This document shows positions 35,657-45,045 of a DNA stretch of 64,000 nt, in pieces. The notes below the pieces were generated by a model. It saw nothing but the letters and a program-made list of their open reading frames with translations. It had not been told where the DNA came from and did no database searches. How positions within the stretch are numbered: position 1 is the stretch's first letter; each line of letters begins with the position of its first letter. The translations under genes and the position numbers were made by a program. The DNA is from Proteinivorax tanatarense. Lineage in GTDB: Bacteria; Bacillota; Proteinivoracia; Proteinivoracales; Proteinivoracaceae. The DNA is taken from contig NZ_CP158367.1 of the NCBI RefSeq assembly GCF_040267685.1, positions 2,542,001-2,606,000 on the forward strand, written 5' to 3'.

Positions 35657-37516
35657 CTATGGGTTAATCACATCTATATGGATAAAGTCTAAATCTAAGT
35701 TTATCGCCTTTGCTGTTATTGTTTCTTTCTCTGCAGGCACACCTTTATACTTAACTTTAATAAATTCAAGGAAATAGTCTGTTGATACATTTATATTTTC
35801 AGTGAGATTAGGGTTTGAGAGGGGCTTTAAACCTTCTGGCTTAAAGTTTTCAGTAAAACTTTCAACACTTCCAAACTCGCCTGTTAAATTACCTTTTGAA
35901 GCGTCATATGAAACTGTAAGCTCACCCTTAACATTTTGAAATCTTTCTGTGCTTAAATCCTTAGTTTCTAAAACTATCTTTAAGTTATCAGCTAAAGCAG
36001 TACTTTTTAGAGTTGGTGTAATCAAAGTTTTTTCTGTAGATAAGATAAACTTTAAATAAAAGGTTTTGTCATCTATTACTTCGCCGCTATTTATAGGTTG
36101 CCAGTTAGTTTTGTCAAAAGAGATAAAAGAGTCTACCTTTGTATTTTCCGGCTCACTTTTTTCTATCTTAAACATACAGGGGTGTTCAGATTCTATCGCC
36201 TTTGTCTGTACTTCTTTAGTAGGCTTGTACACTCCATCGCCTTCTAAAAATGAGATGTGATCAAAGGTTTTTCTTCCTGTGGAGGTAAAGTAACCTATAC
36301 CAAACTTGCCTTTTTCATATTGATCATCTTCAGCTTCTAACATCCAGCTATCAGGCTCTTCTTTTTTATCTGGCCAAACTTTAGCTCTTAGCTTATCCCC
36401 CATTGCTTGAAATCTAACCCAGTAATAAGTGTCTGTATCCCAGGGGTAATCCATAGAAGCTAAAGTGGCAAAGCTAGGCCTATAACAAGCTATGCGAATG
36501 ATATCATCTCCACCGTAAATCTCTACAAAATATCCTTGTTCACCATTTGAGTTATCTTTTGTTCTTAAGTGTGCCCTTATTTGACTATTAGATTTACTTT
36601 GCGTCTTTACCTTAATTAAAATTTCTCCGTCTTTAAATTCTTTAGGATTTGTTAAGACGCATCTTCCTGAGTCTCTTGTGCTAACAATGAGTTGACCTTG
36701 GCTGTTTATATAATAAGAAAAAGAGCCCCAAAAAGGCTCAAAAACGTTATAATACCATGTTGGTCTATCTATAACCCCATCGTTATTGTTTATAAGATCA
36801 AAAGCTGTGTCACCTGCTTCTTCATCAATCTTCCAGTGACCAACTTTAGTGTCATTTGTCCAGATTTCAACATCTGAGATTATGCCATCAAAGTAGTTAC
36901 CGTCATCACGTTTACCGATTTCAATTCCGGTTGTAGGCTTTAATACTTTGTTAGTAGTGGTAAAGGAATATACTTTTTCACCGTCAAAGAATATATCCAC
37001 TTCACCCTTTTTGTAACTAAACTCTATATCATGAAATTTGTAGCGCTTGAAGTAGTCCCCATTTGGTCCACCATGTTGCTCGCCATATATGTTTACTCTA
37101 GGTTGACCGTTAAATATATAAAGCGCCCAAGCATTATCATTTGGTGTATTTACTATTCTTTGGTTTCCGCTAGTTGTGTTTGTCATAATGCGAGCCTTAA
37201 CCCTTAGGTTGTCAGAACTGTATTTTTCAATAAAGGGGATGCTGATATGGTTGTTTCCTTGAAAAAATAGTGATTTTTCTTCTTTATGGGGATTTTCCTC
37301 TAAGCTTACATTTTCTTTTGACCATAATGGTACAGCGTCAACTTTTTTAAGTGGATAATCTTTGTCAATCAGTGGACCGTTTACGTGCTTATGCTCTGAT
37401 CCTGTTATAGTAAAAGCATCATTGTTTAGGGTTTTATCTTTAAATTCATTTGTAAGGGCTTTATCAAACTTTATAACCACAAACTTGCCGTCTGATTTTT
37501 CCCATTTTCTACTCAT
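35657..37516 (-). CDS. Phage tail protein with LamG/concanavalin-like domain
   Basis: 619 residues. Residues about 80-240 fit a LamG-like jelly roll (LRVKARIMTNTTSGNQRIVN, then FHDIEFSYKKGEVDIFFDGE and TTGIEIGKRDDGNYFDGIIS, and DVEIWTND). A second beta-rich part, WVRFQAMGDKLRAKVWPD, is also of the LamG type, followed by two Ig-like segments. Such domains bind glycans, suggesting host recognition. The start overlaps the upstream gene by 8 bp. Confidence 0.7.
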   Translation of the reverse strand: MSRKWEKSDGKFVVIKFDKALTNEFKDKTLNNDAFTITGSEHKHVNGPLIDKDYPLKKVDAVPLWSKENVSLEENPHKEEKSLFFQGNNHISIPFIEKYSSDNLRVKARIMTNTTSGNQRIVNTPNDNAWALYIFNGQPRVNIYGEQHGGPNGDYFKRYKFHDIEFSYKKGEVDIFFDGEKVYSFTTTNKVLKPTTGIEIGKRDDGNYFDGIISDVEIWTNDTKVGHWKIDEEAGDTAFDLINNNDGVIDRPTWYYNVFEPFWGSFSYYINSQGQLIVSTRDSGRCVLTNPKEFKDGEILIKVKTQSKSNSQIRAHLRTKDNSNGEQGYFVEIYGGDDIIRIACYRPSFATLASMDYPWDTDTYYWVRFQAMGDKLRAKVWPDKKEEPDSWMLEAEDDQYEKGKFGIGYFTSTGRKTFDHISFLEGDGVYKPTKEVQTKAIESEHPCMFKIEKSEPENTKVDSFISFDKTNWQPINSGEVIDDKTFYLKFILSTEKTLITPTLKSTALADNLKIVLETKDLSTERFQNVKGELTVSYDASKGNLTGEFGSVESFTENFKPEGLKPLSNPNLTENINVSTDYFLEFIKVKYKGVPAEKETITAKAINLDLDFIHIDVINP

Positions 37517-38795
37517 TGTAGATCTCCTCCACTTTAGGTAAAGGTAGTGATTCTGGCACTAAATTTTTAGGGTAAAACTTTTGCTTAAATGGCTCATAAA
37601 CATCACCCACTCCATTTTCCGTTTCATTTGCTCTAAATCTTAAAACCCCTTCTTCACCTACGTCATTAAAGTTTGTAAATGTAAGCTTATACGTTTTTTT
37701 ATCTATCTTTTCAATGCTTTCAGGATAGTACTTTCTATTAAAGTTATCCTCAATTTCAAAGTCAGATTCTTTGTAGTTATAAAGTTCATTTTTCACCCTA
37801 ACTATTAAAATCTTGCCCCAGTTTTCTTCAGCGTCTGGCATGTTTTCGATATGCATAAAGCTATTGTCTGTGCTGGCATACAAAAGCTTTAAATTTACTT
37901 TGTCAGGTTTTATATTTATTGTTTCTTTTAAAGCCGATAAATCTAGGTAATCAATAGGGATAAAGTTTATATTTAAAGTATGTGGCCTAACATGAATCTT
38001 TTCAGGTGAAATTGCCATGCCAGCCCAATTTCTTTTAGTTATAGCCCAGCTTATGGTTTCATTTTCATCTTCGATAATAAAGCCTAAGCGATAGTCGTTT
38101 GTTAAAAAGAGGTTTATATTTTGGGCTTTTTTAGCAAACTCTGAAACGGCCCGTTCATTTTCCCATACAAAATTGTTATCTTCTTGCTCTGAATAGTTTC
38201 TATAATAAACCTTTCCATCTGTCTTAATGTAAGCTGCTACTACTCCATGGTCATGAACTGGCACAGCTACACTTTTCCAGCCCCGTATGGCCGTAACTTT
38301 TTTTACACCTTCTGCTAGCTTTTGTTTTGTGTTATGTGCATCCCACCTTTGGGTATACAAAGCGCCGCTATTATCTACCCAAAATATATAAGGCTTTTCA
38401 TAGGTCTTTATATTCCATAGGTTTCTTTGGTTTAACTCCCACCTACCATCAAAGGCAATTGCTACAGACTTTGCTTTTCCTACTTCGAATTGATTAATAA
38501 ATCCGTCGCCTTTTTTATCTGGGTATGCTCTTTTTGAAGTTTTAGCTATACCGTTATCTATATGGATCTCATAAATACCAGTTGGCCTTCCTAAAGGGGC
38601 TAGTCTTTGAGGTGTAACTGCTATATCTGATATTCCTTCCTTTTCCCTTATAATTTCTGTATTAAAATAGGTGGTATCTTGGATTGAGGAGCGAGGTCTT
38701 GAGATAGTTACTTCTATCTTGGGGTCTGTATTTTTATACTTAGTATACTTTTTACTTGCAAGTTTTTCTTTTAAGGAAGGTGGTATTTTTCTCAT
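37509..38795 (-). CDS. Phage tail/baseplate protein of unknown role
   Basis: 428 residues starting MRKIPPSLKEKLASKKYTKY. Beta-rich; segments such as PYIFWVDNSGALYTQRWD, GWKSVAVPVHDHGVVAAYIK and TDGKVYYRNYS recur at regular spacing like blades of a propeller. No enzymatic motif. Overlaps both neighbours (ATGA junction with the upstream 125-residue gene), so it is part of the tail operon. Confidence 0.6.
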   Translation of the reverse strand: MRKIPPSLKEKLASKKYTKYKNTDPKIEVTISRPRSSIQDTTYFNTEIIREKEGISDIAVTPQRLAPLGRPTGIYEIHIDNGIAKTSKRAYPDKKGDGFINQFEVGKAKSVAIAFDGRWELNQRNLWNIKTYEKPYIFWVDNSGALYTQRWDAHNTKQKLAEGVKKVTAIRGWKSVAVPVHDHGVVAAYIKTDGKVYYRNYSEQEDNNFVWENERAVSEFAKKAQNINLFLTNDYRLGFIIEDENETISWAITKRNWAGMAISPEKIHVRPHTLNINFIPIDYLDLSALKETINIKPDKVNLKLLYASTDNSFMHIENMPDAEENWGKILIVRVKNELYNYKESDFEIEDNFNRKYYPESIEKIDKKTYKLTFTNFNDVGEEGVLRFRANETENGVGDVYEPFKQKFYPKNLVPESLPLPKVEEIYNE

Positions 38796-39169
38796 TTGTA
38801 TTTTTCCTCATCTAAGATGTTTAACTTTACATCCCCTTTAAAAAGCCTGCGGTTTCTATCTTTAAACCCCACCGTAATCCTTGACCACATAATAGGCCCA
38901 TCTATTTCTCCAATAAAACTTTTATCGTACTCTATTAGCCTTATATATTCGGCTTTGGATTCAATTTCATCTATTATCTCAACCTGCCCTTGATTGGCTA
39001 TCACTTTAAAGCTAATACTTTTTTGAGGGTCACCTATAACTTGGGTGTGGTAACTTCCATCTAACAGTTGGTTTGTTATTTTAATACTTCTATATTTTGG
39101 CGGATAGACTTTTTTAACAATTTCACTAAGGCGTACTTTTTCCATGCTTTCAATTCTAATATCATCCAT
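38792..39169 (-). CDS. Small phage tail protein
   Basis: 125 residues beginning MDDIRIESMEKVRLSEIVKK. Position directly after the tape measure gene and before the larger baseplate genes is that of a distal-tail or connector subunit, but the sequence is not one I recognise. It overlaps the tape-measure stop by one base. Confidence 0.6.
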   Translation of the reverse strand: MDDIRIESMEKVRLSEIVKKVYPPKYRSIKITNQLLDGSYHTQVIGDPQKSISFKVIANQGQVEIIDEIESKAEYIRLIEYDKSFIGEIDGPIMWSRITVGFKDRNRRLFKGDVKLNILDEEKYK

Positions 39170-42100
39170 TAGCCTCTAGCCTCCTGACGTAGCCTATCCA
39201 TGATAATATCAACTGTTTCATAAAGTTCGTTTTGATTGCTTACCCCTACCACTTTAATTGTTCCTGTGTGGTTGATATCGGCTTTTTTATCTAGAATCTG
39301 CTCTGTGTGGTAATCGTTATATATCTTAGAGCCCCTGGGCAGTTCAACAAGCTCTGGACCTAGCTCTCCTACCATAGTTAGCCCACCTTGAAAAAAGCTT
39401 GTCCCTTGAAAGTTTCTTTGAAATGGAGATGGCACCCTACTTGTAATATTTTCTGTTATGTTTTGAACTCTTTGAGTAATGGTAACTTCCTTATCTTCTA
39501 TCCTTTGCTCGTTCCAGCTTCTAAGGCGGTCGATACCACTTTGTATGGAATCGCCAATATTTGAAAACGACTCTGATACTTTATCCGCCATAGAAGAAAA
39601 CCTTCCACCGGTTAAGTCGTCCATAGCAGTTAGGCTATTTTCCCAATCTTTTCTATACCTATTTGTAAAGGTTCTAATTGTTCCTTGTATTCCACCACCG
39701 TTTTCGCTAATAGTGTCTCGCATGTTCTGCCAAGACTCTGAGGTATTAGATTTTAAGTCATCCCAAGTTTTAGTCGTTGTGTTTTTAACGTTGTTCCAAG
39801 AGTTACTTATACTATCTCCTATTTCCCTTGACCTTTCGGCGATGCTGTTTTTCATAACTCCCCACCTAGATAGAACTTCACCTGTTTGCCAATCCACTTG
39901 ATCTACATGCTCGTTTGCCTGAATTTTTGCCTCTGAAATAACACTATCGTGCATCTCTTTAGCGTTTTTGATAGACTCTTCCTTCTGTCTAGCTGCCTCC
40001 TGAATCAAACGATCGGCTTGCTCTTTTGTGATACTCCCTGCTTCATCCCGTTGACGTATGATTTCACGGATGACCTCATCATGCTGGTCCTTAGCCGCTT
40101 CAATAGCACCTTCTTTTTGCTCTGTGCTGTTTTGCACCACTTCAGCCGCCTGTAAGGCACTCAACTCTCCCGCTTGAGCTCTCATTCGTTCCATAATGAC
40201 TTTTGATTCTAGCTCACTTTCAGATAAGGCTTGTATGCCTGTTTCCACCATTTCTTGTTGGATAGCATTGATTTCTTCCTGCTCCGATTTAGTTAGAGCT
40301 CTTTTTTCTTCAGACGCTGTATCTAGGATTTCTTTTATCCTCGCCTCTCCATCAGCTATAGCCTGTTTTCTATTTTCATAGCCTGTTTGCATATTCTCTA
40401 AAACTTCCTGCTGCTCTTGTTCTGACATTTCTGCACTGTTACTGACAAAGTCTTGCATCTTTGCTAAAGATTCTTCATGATGTTCATCAAGACCAGCTTG
40501 GACTTGTTCTGCCATCTGTGTAAAGTTTGATGTGATTCCTTCGGCCATTTCTTCGGTTACCGTCTGACCACTCCATGAAAGCTGGTTAAGAGCAATAGTC
40601 GCCTCTTCGTTAAGCTCCATAAATCCACCTACCGCTTCCTCCGTGGATGCAGATACTTCATCACCGAATAAGTCAACAGCGGGAATGCTGTCCTCTCTTA
40701 AATGTCTAGCAAGGGCAATTCCGCCTACGGTTAGCGCTGCTACCGCTGCTACGGCAAGGCCAATGGGGCCTGTTAGGACGGTCGCTGCTGTTGCCAGTGC
40801 CCCTTTTGCTGCAACCAGTCCTCCTGTTGCGGCAGTAGCTGTTCCTGCGGCTGCTGTTTTACCGGCAATGGCGATGGAAATTTTAGAAAAGGCTCCAATA
40901 ATCGCTCCAGCGCCAGATACGATTTTCCCACCGATAATAAGAAGTGGACCAATAGCAGCTACAAGGGCTGCGACTTTAATAATGGTCTCTTGGGTACTCT
41001 CATCAAGGTTTGAAAACCAAGCTACTGCATTTTGAAGGCTCGCCACAAGTGTATTTAAGTGAGGGACCAATACCTCAAAGATCTGAATGGCCACCCCTTC
41101 AAGCGCAGATTTTAATTTGGTCAGTTCCCCTTGAAGATTATCCTGCATAGTGGAAGCCATATCACCTGCTGCACCATCAGAACCTCGAATGGCTGCCTCC
41201 AACTCTGTATATTTCTCTGAGCCTTCTGCCAGCATAATGTTAACACCACGCATAGCTTGCTCGCCAAATATAGCTCCAAGGGCGGCGTCTCTTTGGGCAT
41301 CAGACATCCCTTTTGTCGCGGCTTCAACATCTGCCATAATACTGCCAAGGTCTCTCATATTCCCTTCAGCGTCATAGACGGCTACGGCTGTTTCACCAAT
41401 TGCAATTGACCCATCTTCAGCACTATTTCTGATATCCCTTAGCACAGCTGCAAAAGTAGTTCCTGCCTGCGACCCTTTAATACCTGAATCGGCAAAGATA
41501 GCAAGAGCAGTGTTTGTATGCACCAGATCCATTCCTGCAGCATTAGCCGAAGCACCGGCATACCTCATGGCTTCTCCAAGCTGACGTACGTCCGTGTTCG
41601 ATTTAGAAGAAGTCGCTGCAAAGATATCTACCGCTGTTTCAGCTTCTTTAGCTTCCATTTGAAAAGCACTCATAGTGTCTGTGACGATATCTGAAGCCTG
41701 TGCTAAATTCATATTAGCAGCGGCTGCGAGGTCAAGGACTCCAGGAAGGGCTGCTACCATCTCTTTTGTATCCCATCCTGCAAGGGCCATATATTTAAGC
41801 CCTTCTGCTGACTGAGTAGCAGAAAATTTAGTGGTAGAACCCATTTCTTTGGCGATATCCTCTAGGGCTTTTATTTCATCACCAGTAGCGCCACTAATGG
41901 CTTGTACTTCACTCATTCCTGCCTGAAAATCAGAACCTACTTTAACCGCTGCCGTACCAATTCCCACTAAGGGGAGAGTTACTTTTTTTGTGAGGTTTTT
42001 ACCCACATCGCCCATCTGTTTCCCTACGGCCTGCATTTTCTGCCCAACTGGTTCTAAAGCTTTTCCCATCTGATACCAGGAGGTGGACTGTTTAGCTATT

Positions 42101-42465
42101 TCTCTATTGACGTTTTTTAAATCTTGCTCCATGTAATTAAGTCTAGTCTGGGCTTGATTTAGTTTGATTTCTAAATTTTGTGTAGCTTTAGCATCGGCCC
42201 CCTTGGTCTCTACCGACCTTTGATGGGCCTGTCTTAAAGCTTCTACCTTTCTGCTTTGCAATGCCTTTTGATTAGTTAAGGTATCTGACTTTGCCCTTAA
42301 CTTATCCAGCTCACCGCCATGCTTTCCAATCTCGGAGCTTGCCAACTTAAACTCTGACTGTACTTTTCTAAGTTGTTGATTAATGTTGGATATGCCATTT
42401 TGAAAGCCAGTGGCATCAAGCCCCACTCGAACATTTAAACTTCCTACCTCTGCCAATTTATCCAC
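39169..42465 (-). CDS. Phage tail tape measure protein, TP901 family
   Basis: 1098 residues; sets tail length (about 3.3 kb of gene). N-terminal coiled coil to residue 150, then the TP901 core VKVGSDFQAGMSEVQAISGA with GSTTKFSATQSAEGLKYMAL and the hydrophobic stretch around 500-580 (TIIKVAALVAAIGPLLIIGG, then alanine/glycine-rich helices). Long charged coiled coils with many E/Q/K residues at 620-900 follow. The start is a GTG (42465) after AAAGGGGG. No lytic domain was seen. Confidence 0.95.
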   Translation of the reverse strand: MDKLAEVGSLNVRVGLDATGFQNGISNINQQLRKVQSEFKLASSEIGKHGGELDKLRAKSDTLTNQKALQSRKVEALRQAHQRSVETKGADAKATQNLEIKLNQAQTRLNYMEQDLKNVNREIAKQSTSWYQMGKALEPVGQKMQAVGKQMGDVGKNLTKKVTLPLVGIGTAAVKVGSDFQAGMSEVQAISGATGDEIKALEDIAKEMGSTTKFSATQSAEGLKYMALAGWDTKEMVAALPGVLDLAAAANMNLAQASDIVTDTMSAFQMEAKEAETAVDIFAATSSKSNTDVRQLGEAMRYAGASANAAGMDLVHTNTALAIFADSGIKGSQAGTTFAAVLRDIRNSAEDGSIAIGETAVAVYDAEGNMRDLGSIMADVEAATKGMSDAQRDAALGAIFGEQAMRGVNIMLAEGSEKYTELEAAIRGSDGAAGDMASTMQDNLQGELTKLKSALEGVAIQIFEVLVPHLNTLVASLQNAVAWFSNLDESTQETIIKVAALVAAIGPLLIIGGKIVSGAGAIIGAFSKISIAIAGKTAAAGTATAATGGLVAAKGALATAATVLTGPIGLAVAAVAALTVGGIALARHLREDSIPAVDLFGDEVSASTEEAVGGFMELNEEATIALNQLSWSGQTVTEEMAEGITSNFTQMAEQVQAGLDEHHEESLAKMQDFVSNSAEMSEQEQQEVLENMQTGYENRKQAIADGEARIKEILDTASEEKRALTKSEQEEINAIQQEMVETGIQALSESELESKVIMERMRAQAGELSALQAAEVVQNSTEQKEGAIEAAKDQHDEVIREIIRQRDEAGSITKEQADRLIQEAARQKEESIKNAKEMHDSVISEAKIQANEHVDQVDWQTGEVLSRWGVMKNSIAERSREIGDSISNSWNNVKNTTTKTWDDLKSNTSESWQNMRDTISENGGGIQGTIRTFTNRYRKDWENSLTAMDDLTGGRFSSMADKVSESFSNIGDSIQSGIDRLRSWNEQRIEDKEVTITQRVQNITENITSRVPSPFQRNFQGTSFFQGGLTMVGELGPELVELPRGSKIYNDYHTEQILDKKADINHTGTIKVVGVSNQNELYETVDIIMDRLRQEARG

Positions 42466-42470
42466 CCCCT

Positions 42471-42937
42471 TTACAATATTTCATCAATATAAGTTTGCTC
42501 CTGCCCCAGCTTTCTTCGCATTAGTTTGAGGTAGTACACGATGTCCATGTTGTCTATTTCATGCAGTTTCCAACCCTGCTCTAATAAATTCAGGTACAAC
42601 TTATCTATAAACTCTTGGGGAGAAATCACACTCCCCTTTAGCCGTTTTTTTCATCACCTGCTGTTACATCTTCTACACTTCCTGTGACTTCCTGAATACA
42701 GCAGGTAATGGTGGAGAATAATTTATCTGAGGAAAGCCCATCATAGACTTCATCTACCGTAAATTGATGTTCAAAGATCTCCACTACAAAGGCCACCAGT
42801 GTATCTAACTCTTTTACACTGATGTTATCGAAATTCGTATTTTGAGATACTTCAATGGTTCTTCTTACCATACGAGCAGAGATAAAATCTGTAGTAAAGA
42901 TCTTATCCTTGCCCTTTATTTTAAGTGCGATCTGCAT
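42471..42937 (-). CDS. Tail assembly chaperone gpGT, made by -1 ribosomal frameshift
   Basis: The upstream 99-residue gpG frame ends ...AGDEKNG, and the sequence A AAA AAC (42644-42650) lies 2 codons before its stop. A slip of -1 there continues ...DEKKRLKGSVISPQEF and on through LHEIDNMDIVYYLKLMRRKL to TAA at 42471, with no start codon of its own. This is the known G/GT arrangement in tailed phages, with the T part needed for tape measure assembly. The slip itself is inferred from the heptamer and the conserved position. Confidence 0.85.
42638..42937 (-). CDS. Tail assembly chaperone gpG
   Basis: 99 residues, acidic, beginning MQIALKIKGKDKIFTTDFIS. It lies between the major tail protein and the tape measure gene, the usual place, and contains ISVKELDTLVAFVVEIFEHQ, the hydrophobic helix of Firmicute gpG proteins. 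Its last codons contain the slippery site described for gpGT. Confidence 0.88.
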   Translation of the reverse strand: MQIALKIKGKDKIFTTDFISARMVRRTIEVSQNTNFDNISVKELDTLVAFVVEIFEHQFTVDEVYDGLSSDKLFSTITCCIQEVTGSVEDVTAGDEKNG

Positions 42938-42952
42938 TTAATCACCTCCAAT

Positions 42953-43513
42953 TTAGTCTTGAGTCATATCGCCAGGTACGGATTCAAACCAGTCCTCTGC
43001 CTCTGTAAACTCTGGGCTTCCTTCATCGGCAGTGTGCTTCCACTGTCCATCGTGAGATCTTGGCATAAAAACAAATCGCAGCTTTGGTGTTCTATGTTCC
43101 ACGTTGTCCCTTTTTGTCGAATAATCCTCTGCCATAGGTTGAGCTACTCCTTTTAAAAGCCAGATGTAGCGATACTTACCATCGGACTTTTGGCTTTTAA
43201 ACCCTAGGGCAATGTGTGGTGGTACATCTCCTGCTTTTTCAATTAATACTCCGTTAACGATTTTGCTCCCTGTAAGGGTAGCCCTCGTTTTTAAGGGAAG
43301 ATCAGCTGTCTCAATCTCCACGTCAATCTTTCCAAGGGCTGACACCGACTCCCAAAGCTGATCATCAGCATAAAGTTCCTGAGTATTTACTGTTGGATTA
43401 ATAGTGGCGTTTATGGCTCCTGCCAACTCCTCAGTCTCATCATATAAAAGGCTTTCCGCTGTATCTTCTAGCACTTTTGCAAAATGTAGTTCTTTTAATC
43501 CTACTTGTGCCAT
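42953..43513 (-). CDS. Major tail protein (phi13 type)
   Basis: 186 residues forming the tail tube. Visible family segments are QVGLKELHFAKVLEDTAESL at the start and YDETEELAGAINATINPT, then GVAQPMAEDYSTKRDNVE-type text after IWLLK. It sits between the connector genes and the chaperone. GGAGGAGAATT precedes the ATG. Confidence 0.9.
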   Translation of the reverse strand: MAQVGLKELHFAKVLEDTAESLLYDETEELAGAINATINPTVNTQELYADDQLWESVSALGKIDVEIETADLPLKTRATLTGSKIVNGVLIEKAGDVPPHIALGFKSQKSDGKYRYIWLLKGVAQPMAEDYSTKRDNVEHRTPKLRFVFMPRSHDGQWKHTADEGSPEFTEAEDWFESVPGDMTQD

Positions 43514-43834
43514 TTAATTCTCCTCCTTCTTATATCGCATGACCTTATGATAAATTTTTAAGTCCTTCTCATAGAGGTCATAGAAATTTAATTTAATAAA
43601 TCCTGCTTCTTTCATGTTTTTGTGTACTTCTTTTACTAACTCCGTATAATCTCCCTTAGACCAGATGTCCAGCTGAATATACTGGCCGGTAATGAGTTCA
43701 TCATCGTCAGCATAAATTTCGGTTTTATCCAGGTAGGTAAAAAAGGTAATATAGGTTTCAGCATTTCCGCTATAGGTTTGAAAAGCTACGGGAGCCCTTA
43801 AAGAAGATAGGGCCGATAAAATGGTTTTATTCAT
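43514..43834 (-). CDS. Tail completion/terminator protein (DUF3168-like)
   Basis: 106 residues from ATG 43834: MNKTILSALSSLRAPVAFQT, then ITFFTYLDKTEIYADDDELI and YIQLDIWSKGDYTELVKEV, the pattern of small tail-tube terminators between HK97-gp10 and the major tail protein. The longer frame to 43864 would overlap gp10 by 34 bp. ATGA-type overlap with the upstream stop. Confidence 0.85.
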   Translation of the reverse strand: MNKTILSALSSLRAPVAFQTYSGNAETYITFFTYLDKTEIYADDDELITGQYIQLDIWSKGDYTELVKEVHKNMKEAGFIKLNFYDLYEKDLKIYHKVMRYKKEEN

Positions 43835-44205
43835 CTTAGCCCCAGCCCTTTCTTTAGCTCCCATGAGATTTTCTCCATGGCTTTATCTTTGGACTGCTCA
43901 TAACCTCTCGACATAAAGGGGTTGGCTTTCGTGTAGACGGTTCCAAATTCCAAAAACTTAGCGTACCAGCCGGCATTACCTGGTCCTATCTGCACATGCT
44001 TCATCCCTTCTTTGGTTCTAACACCGGAGCGTCTAATACTTCTCTTTAATGTCCCAGTTCGTTCAGGTGCTTCTTCTACAATGGCATTTTGAATTACGTC
44101 TCCTGCTTCTCGAAGTGCCTTATTTTCAATCCTCTCCCCGGCTTTTCCCATCTTCTCAACGGCACTAATTAATTCCTCCATCCCTTCCAGTTCCATCTTA
44201 GCCAC
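43831..44205 (-). CDS. HK97 gp10-like head-tail joining protein
   Basis: About 124 residues. VAKMELEGMEELISAVEKMG at the start, APERTGTLKRSIRR in the middle (family: P-x-x-T-G-x-L-x-x-S-I) and GWYAKFLEFGTVYTKANPFM (family: Y-A-x-x-x-E-F-G-T). The start is GTG 44205 with AGGAGG 9 bp away; ATG 44196 is the alternative. The frame continues to 44292, but this overlaps the preceding gene and is unlikely. Confidence 0.9.
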   Translation of the reverse strand: MAKMELEGMEELISAVEKMGKAGERIENKALREAGDVIQNAIVEEAPERTGTLKRSIRRSGVRTKEGMKHVQIGPGNAGWYAKFLEFGTVYTKANPFMSRGYEQSKDKAMEKISWELKKGLGLR

Positions 44206-44524
44206 TTTGCACCACCTCCTGCGCCCGAATTTCCACCCACTTATTTCTGTATTTGATGTTATCAATGGCGATGATGTTATAGCGTTTGTCACGAAATAAA
44301 ATCTCCATAGAAGGGTCCAGCTTCGGAATATACCTAATCGTAAACTTTACCGTATGCTCTGCCTGCACTTGAGCTGCCTGATAAAACTCTCTCCCATGAA
44401 GGTGACTGACATATGCCCATACTGTTTTCACATCTTCCATTGTTTCTACTTCAAAGCCATTTTCATTGACGGTGGTGATTTTCTTTTGAAAAGTGATCCG
44501 GTGTCTTAAATCTCCAATCTTCAT
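44198..44524 (-). CDS. Phage head closure protein (SPP1 gp16-like)
   Basis: 108 residues: MKIGDLRHRITFQKKITTVN, VWAYVSHLHGREFYQAAQVQ and ending KWVEIRAQEVVQ, the pattern of the head-tail adaptor family (G-x-L-x-x-R-I-x-x-Q). It follows the gp6-like connector and overlaps gp10. Confidence 0.92.
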   Translation of the reverse strand: MKIGDLRHRITFQKKITTVNENGFEVETMEDVKTVWAYVSHLHGREFYQAAQVQAEHTVKFTIRYIPKLDPSMEILFRDKRYNIIAIDNIKYRNKWVEIRAQEVVQSG

Positions 44525-44528
44525 CCCA

Positions 44529-44801
44529 TCACCAGCTCTCCTTTCGATAAGGGCTTAGGAGATTTTTCAAGGTTTCGAAGGTAGATTTAATGCCATCTCC
44601 TTCCCGGTTTTCATACATGGAAGCGGTGGCAAAGAGTACAGCGTTCTTAACAAGCTCCGGAACTTCTTCAAACTCTGTGAGTGGATATCTTAGGATCCCT
44701 TCGCATAGTTCCGTGGATGCTGTAAGTAGTGAGGCAATGAGGGCATCTTCCTCATCACCTTCTACTCTCAAATAAAGCTTTACTTCTTCTAAAGTAATCA
44801 T
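44529..44801 (-). CDS. Head-tail connector, gp6-like
   Basis: 90 residues, MITLEEVKLYLRVEGDEEDA, then LIASLLTASTELCEGILRY and a final SPYRKESW (family: L...L-x-x-Y-R). It forms a ring below the portal. It is 4 bp from the closure gene. Confidence 0.9.
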   Translation of the reverse strand: MITLEEVKLYLRVEGDEEDALIASLLTASTELCEGILRYPLTEFEEVPELVKNAVLFATASMYENREGDGIKSTFETLKNLLSPYRKESW

Positions 44802-44817
44802 GCCCTCACCATCCTTT

Positions 44818-45036
44818 CTACTTCATCAGCCCTGCAGCTTTTAATTTCACAAGAAGTTCGTTGAAATCATCTCTTAAAGCAGCAACAGTAGTGGCATTGC
44901 TTTCTTCCTGAGATTCTATTAAGGTTCCTCCAGTGAATGGTTTTCCTTCCACTAAAAAAGAGGCCCCTTCTTTTATCTCAAGAGTGCCTCCTACGACCCA
45001 TTTATCGCCGCCATTTTCTTTATAGTTTTGACTCAT
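44818..45036 (-). CDS. Head fibre / decoration-like small protein
   Basis: 72 residues with WVVGGTLEIKEGASFLVEGK and, at the end, ATTVAALRDDFNELLVKLKA, the pattern of 'head fibre' proteins (phi29 gp8.5-like) that follow the capsid gene in many Firmicute phages. It probably sits on the capsid surface. Confidence 0.8.
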   Translation of the reverse strand: MSQNYKENGGDKWVVGGTLEIKEGASFLVEGKPFTGGTLIESQEESNATTVAALRDDFNELLVKLKAAGLMK

Positions 45037-45045
45037 TCAATTCAC

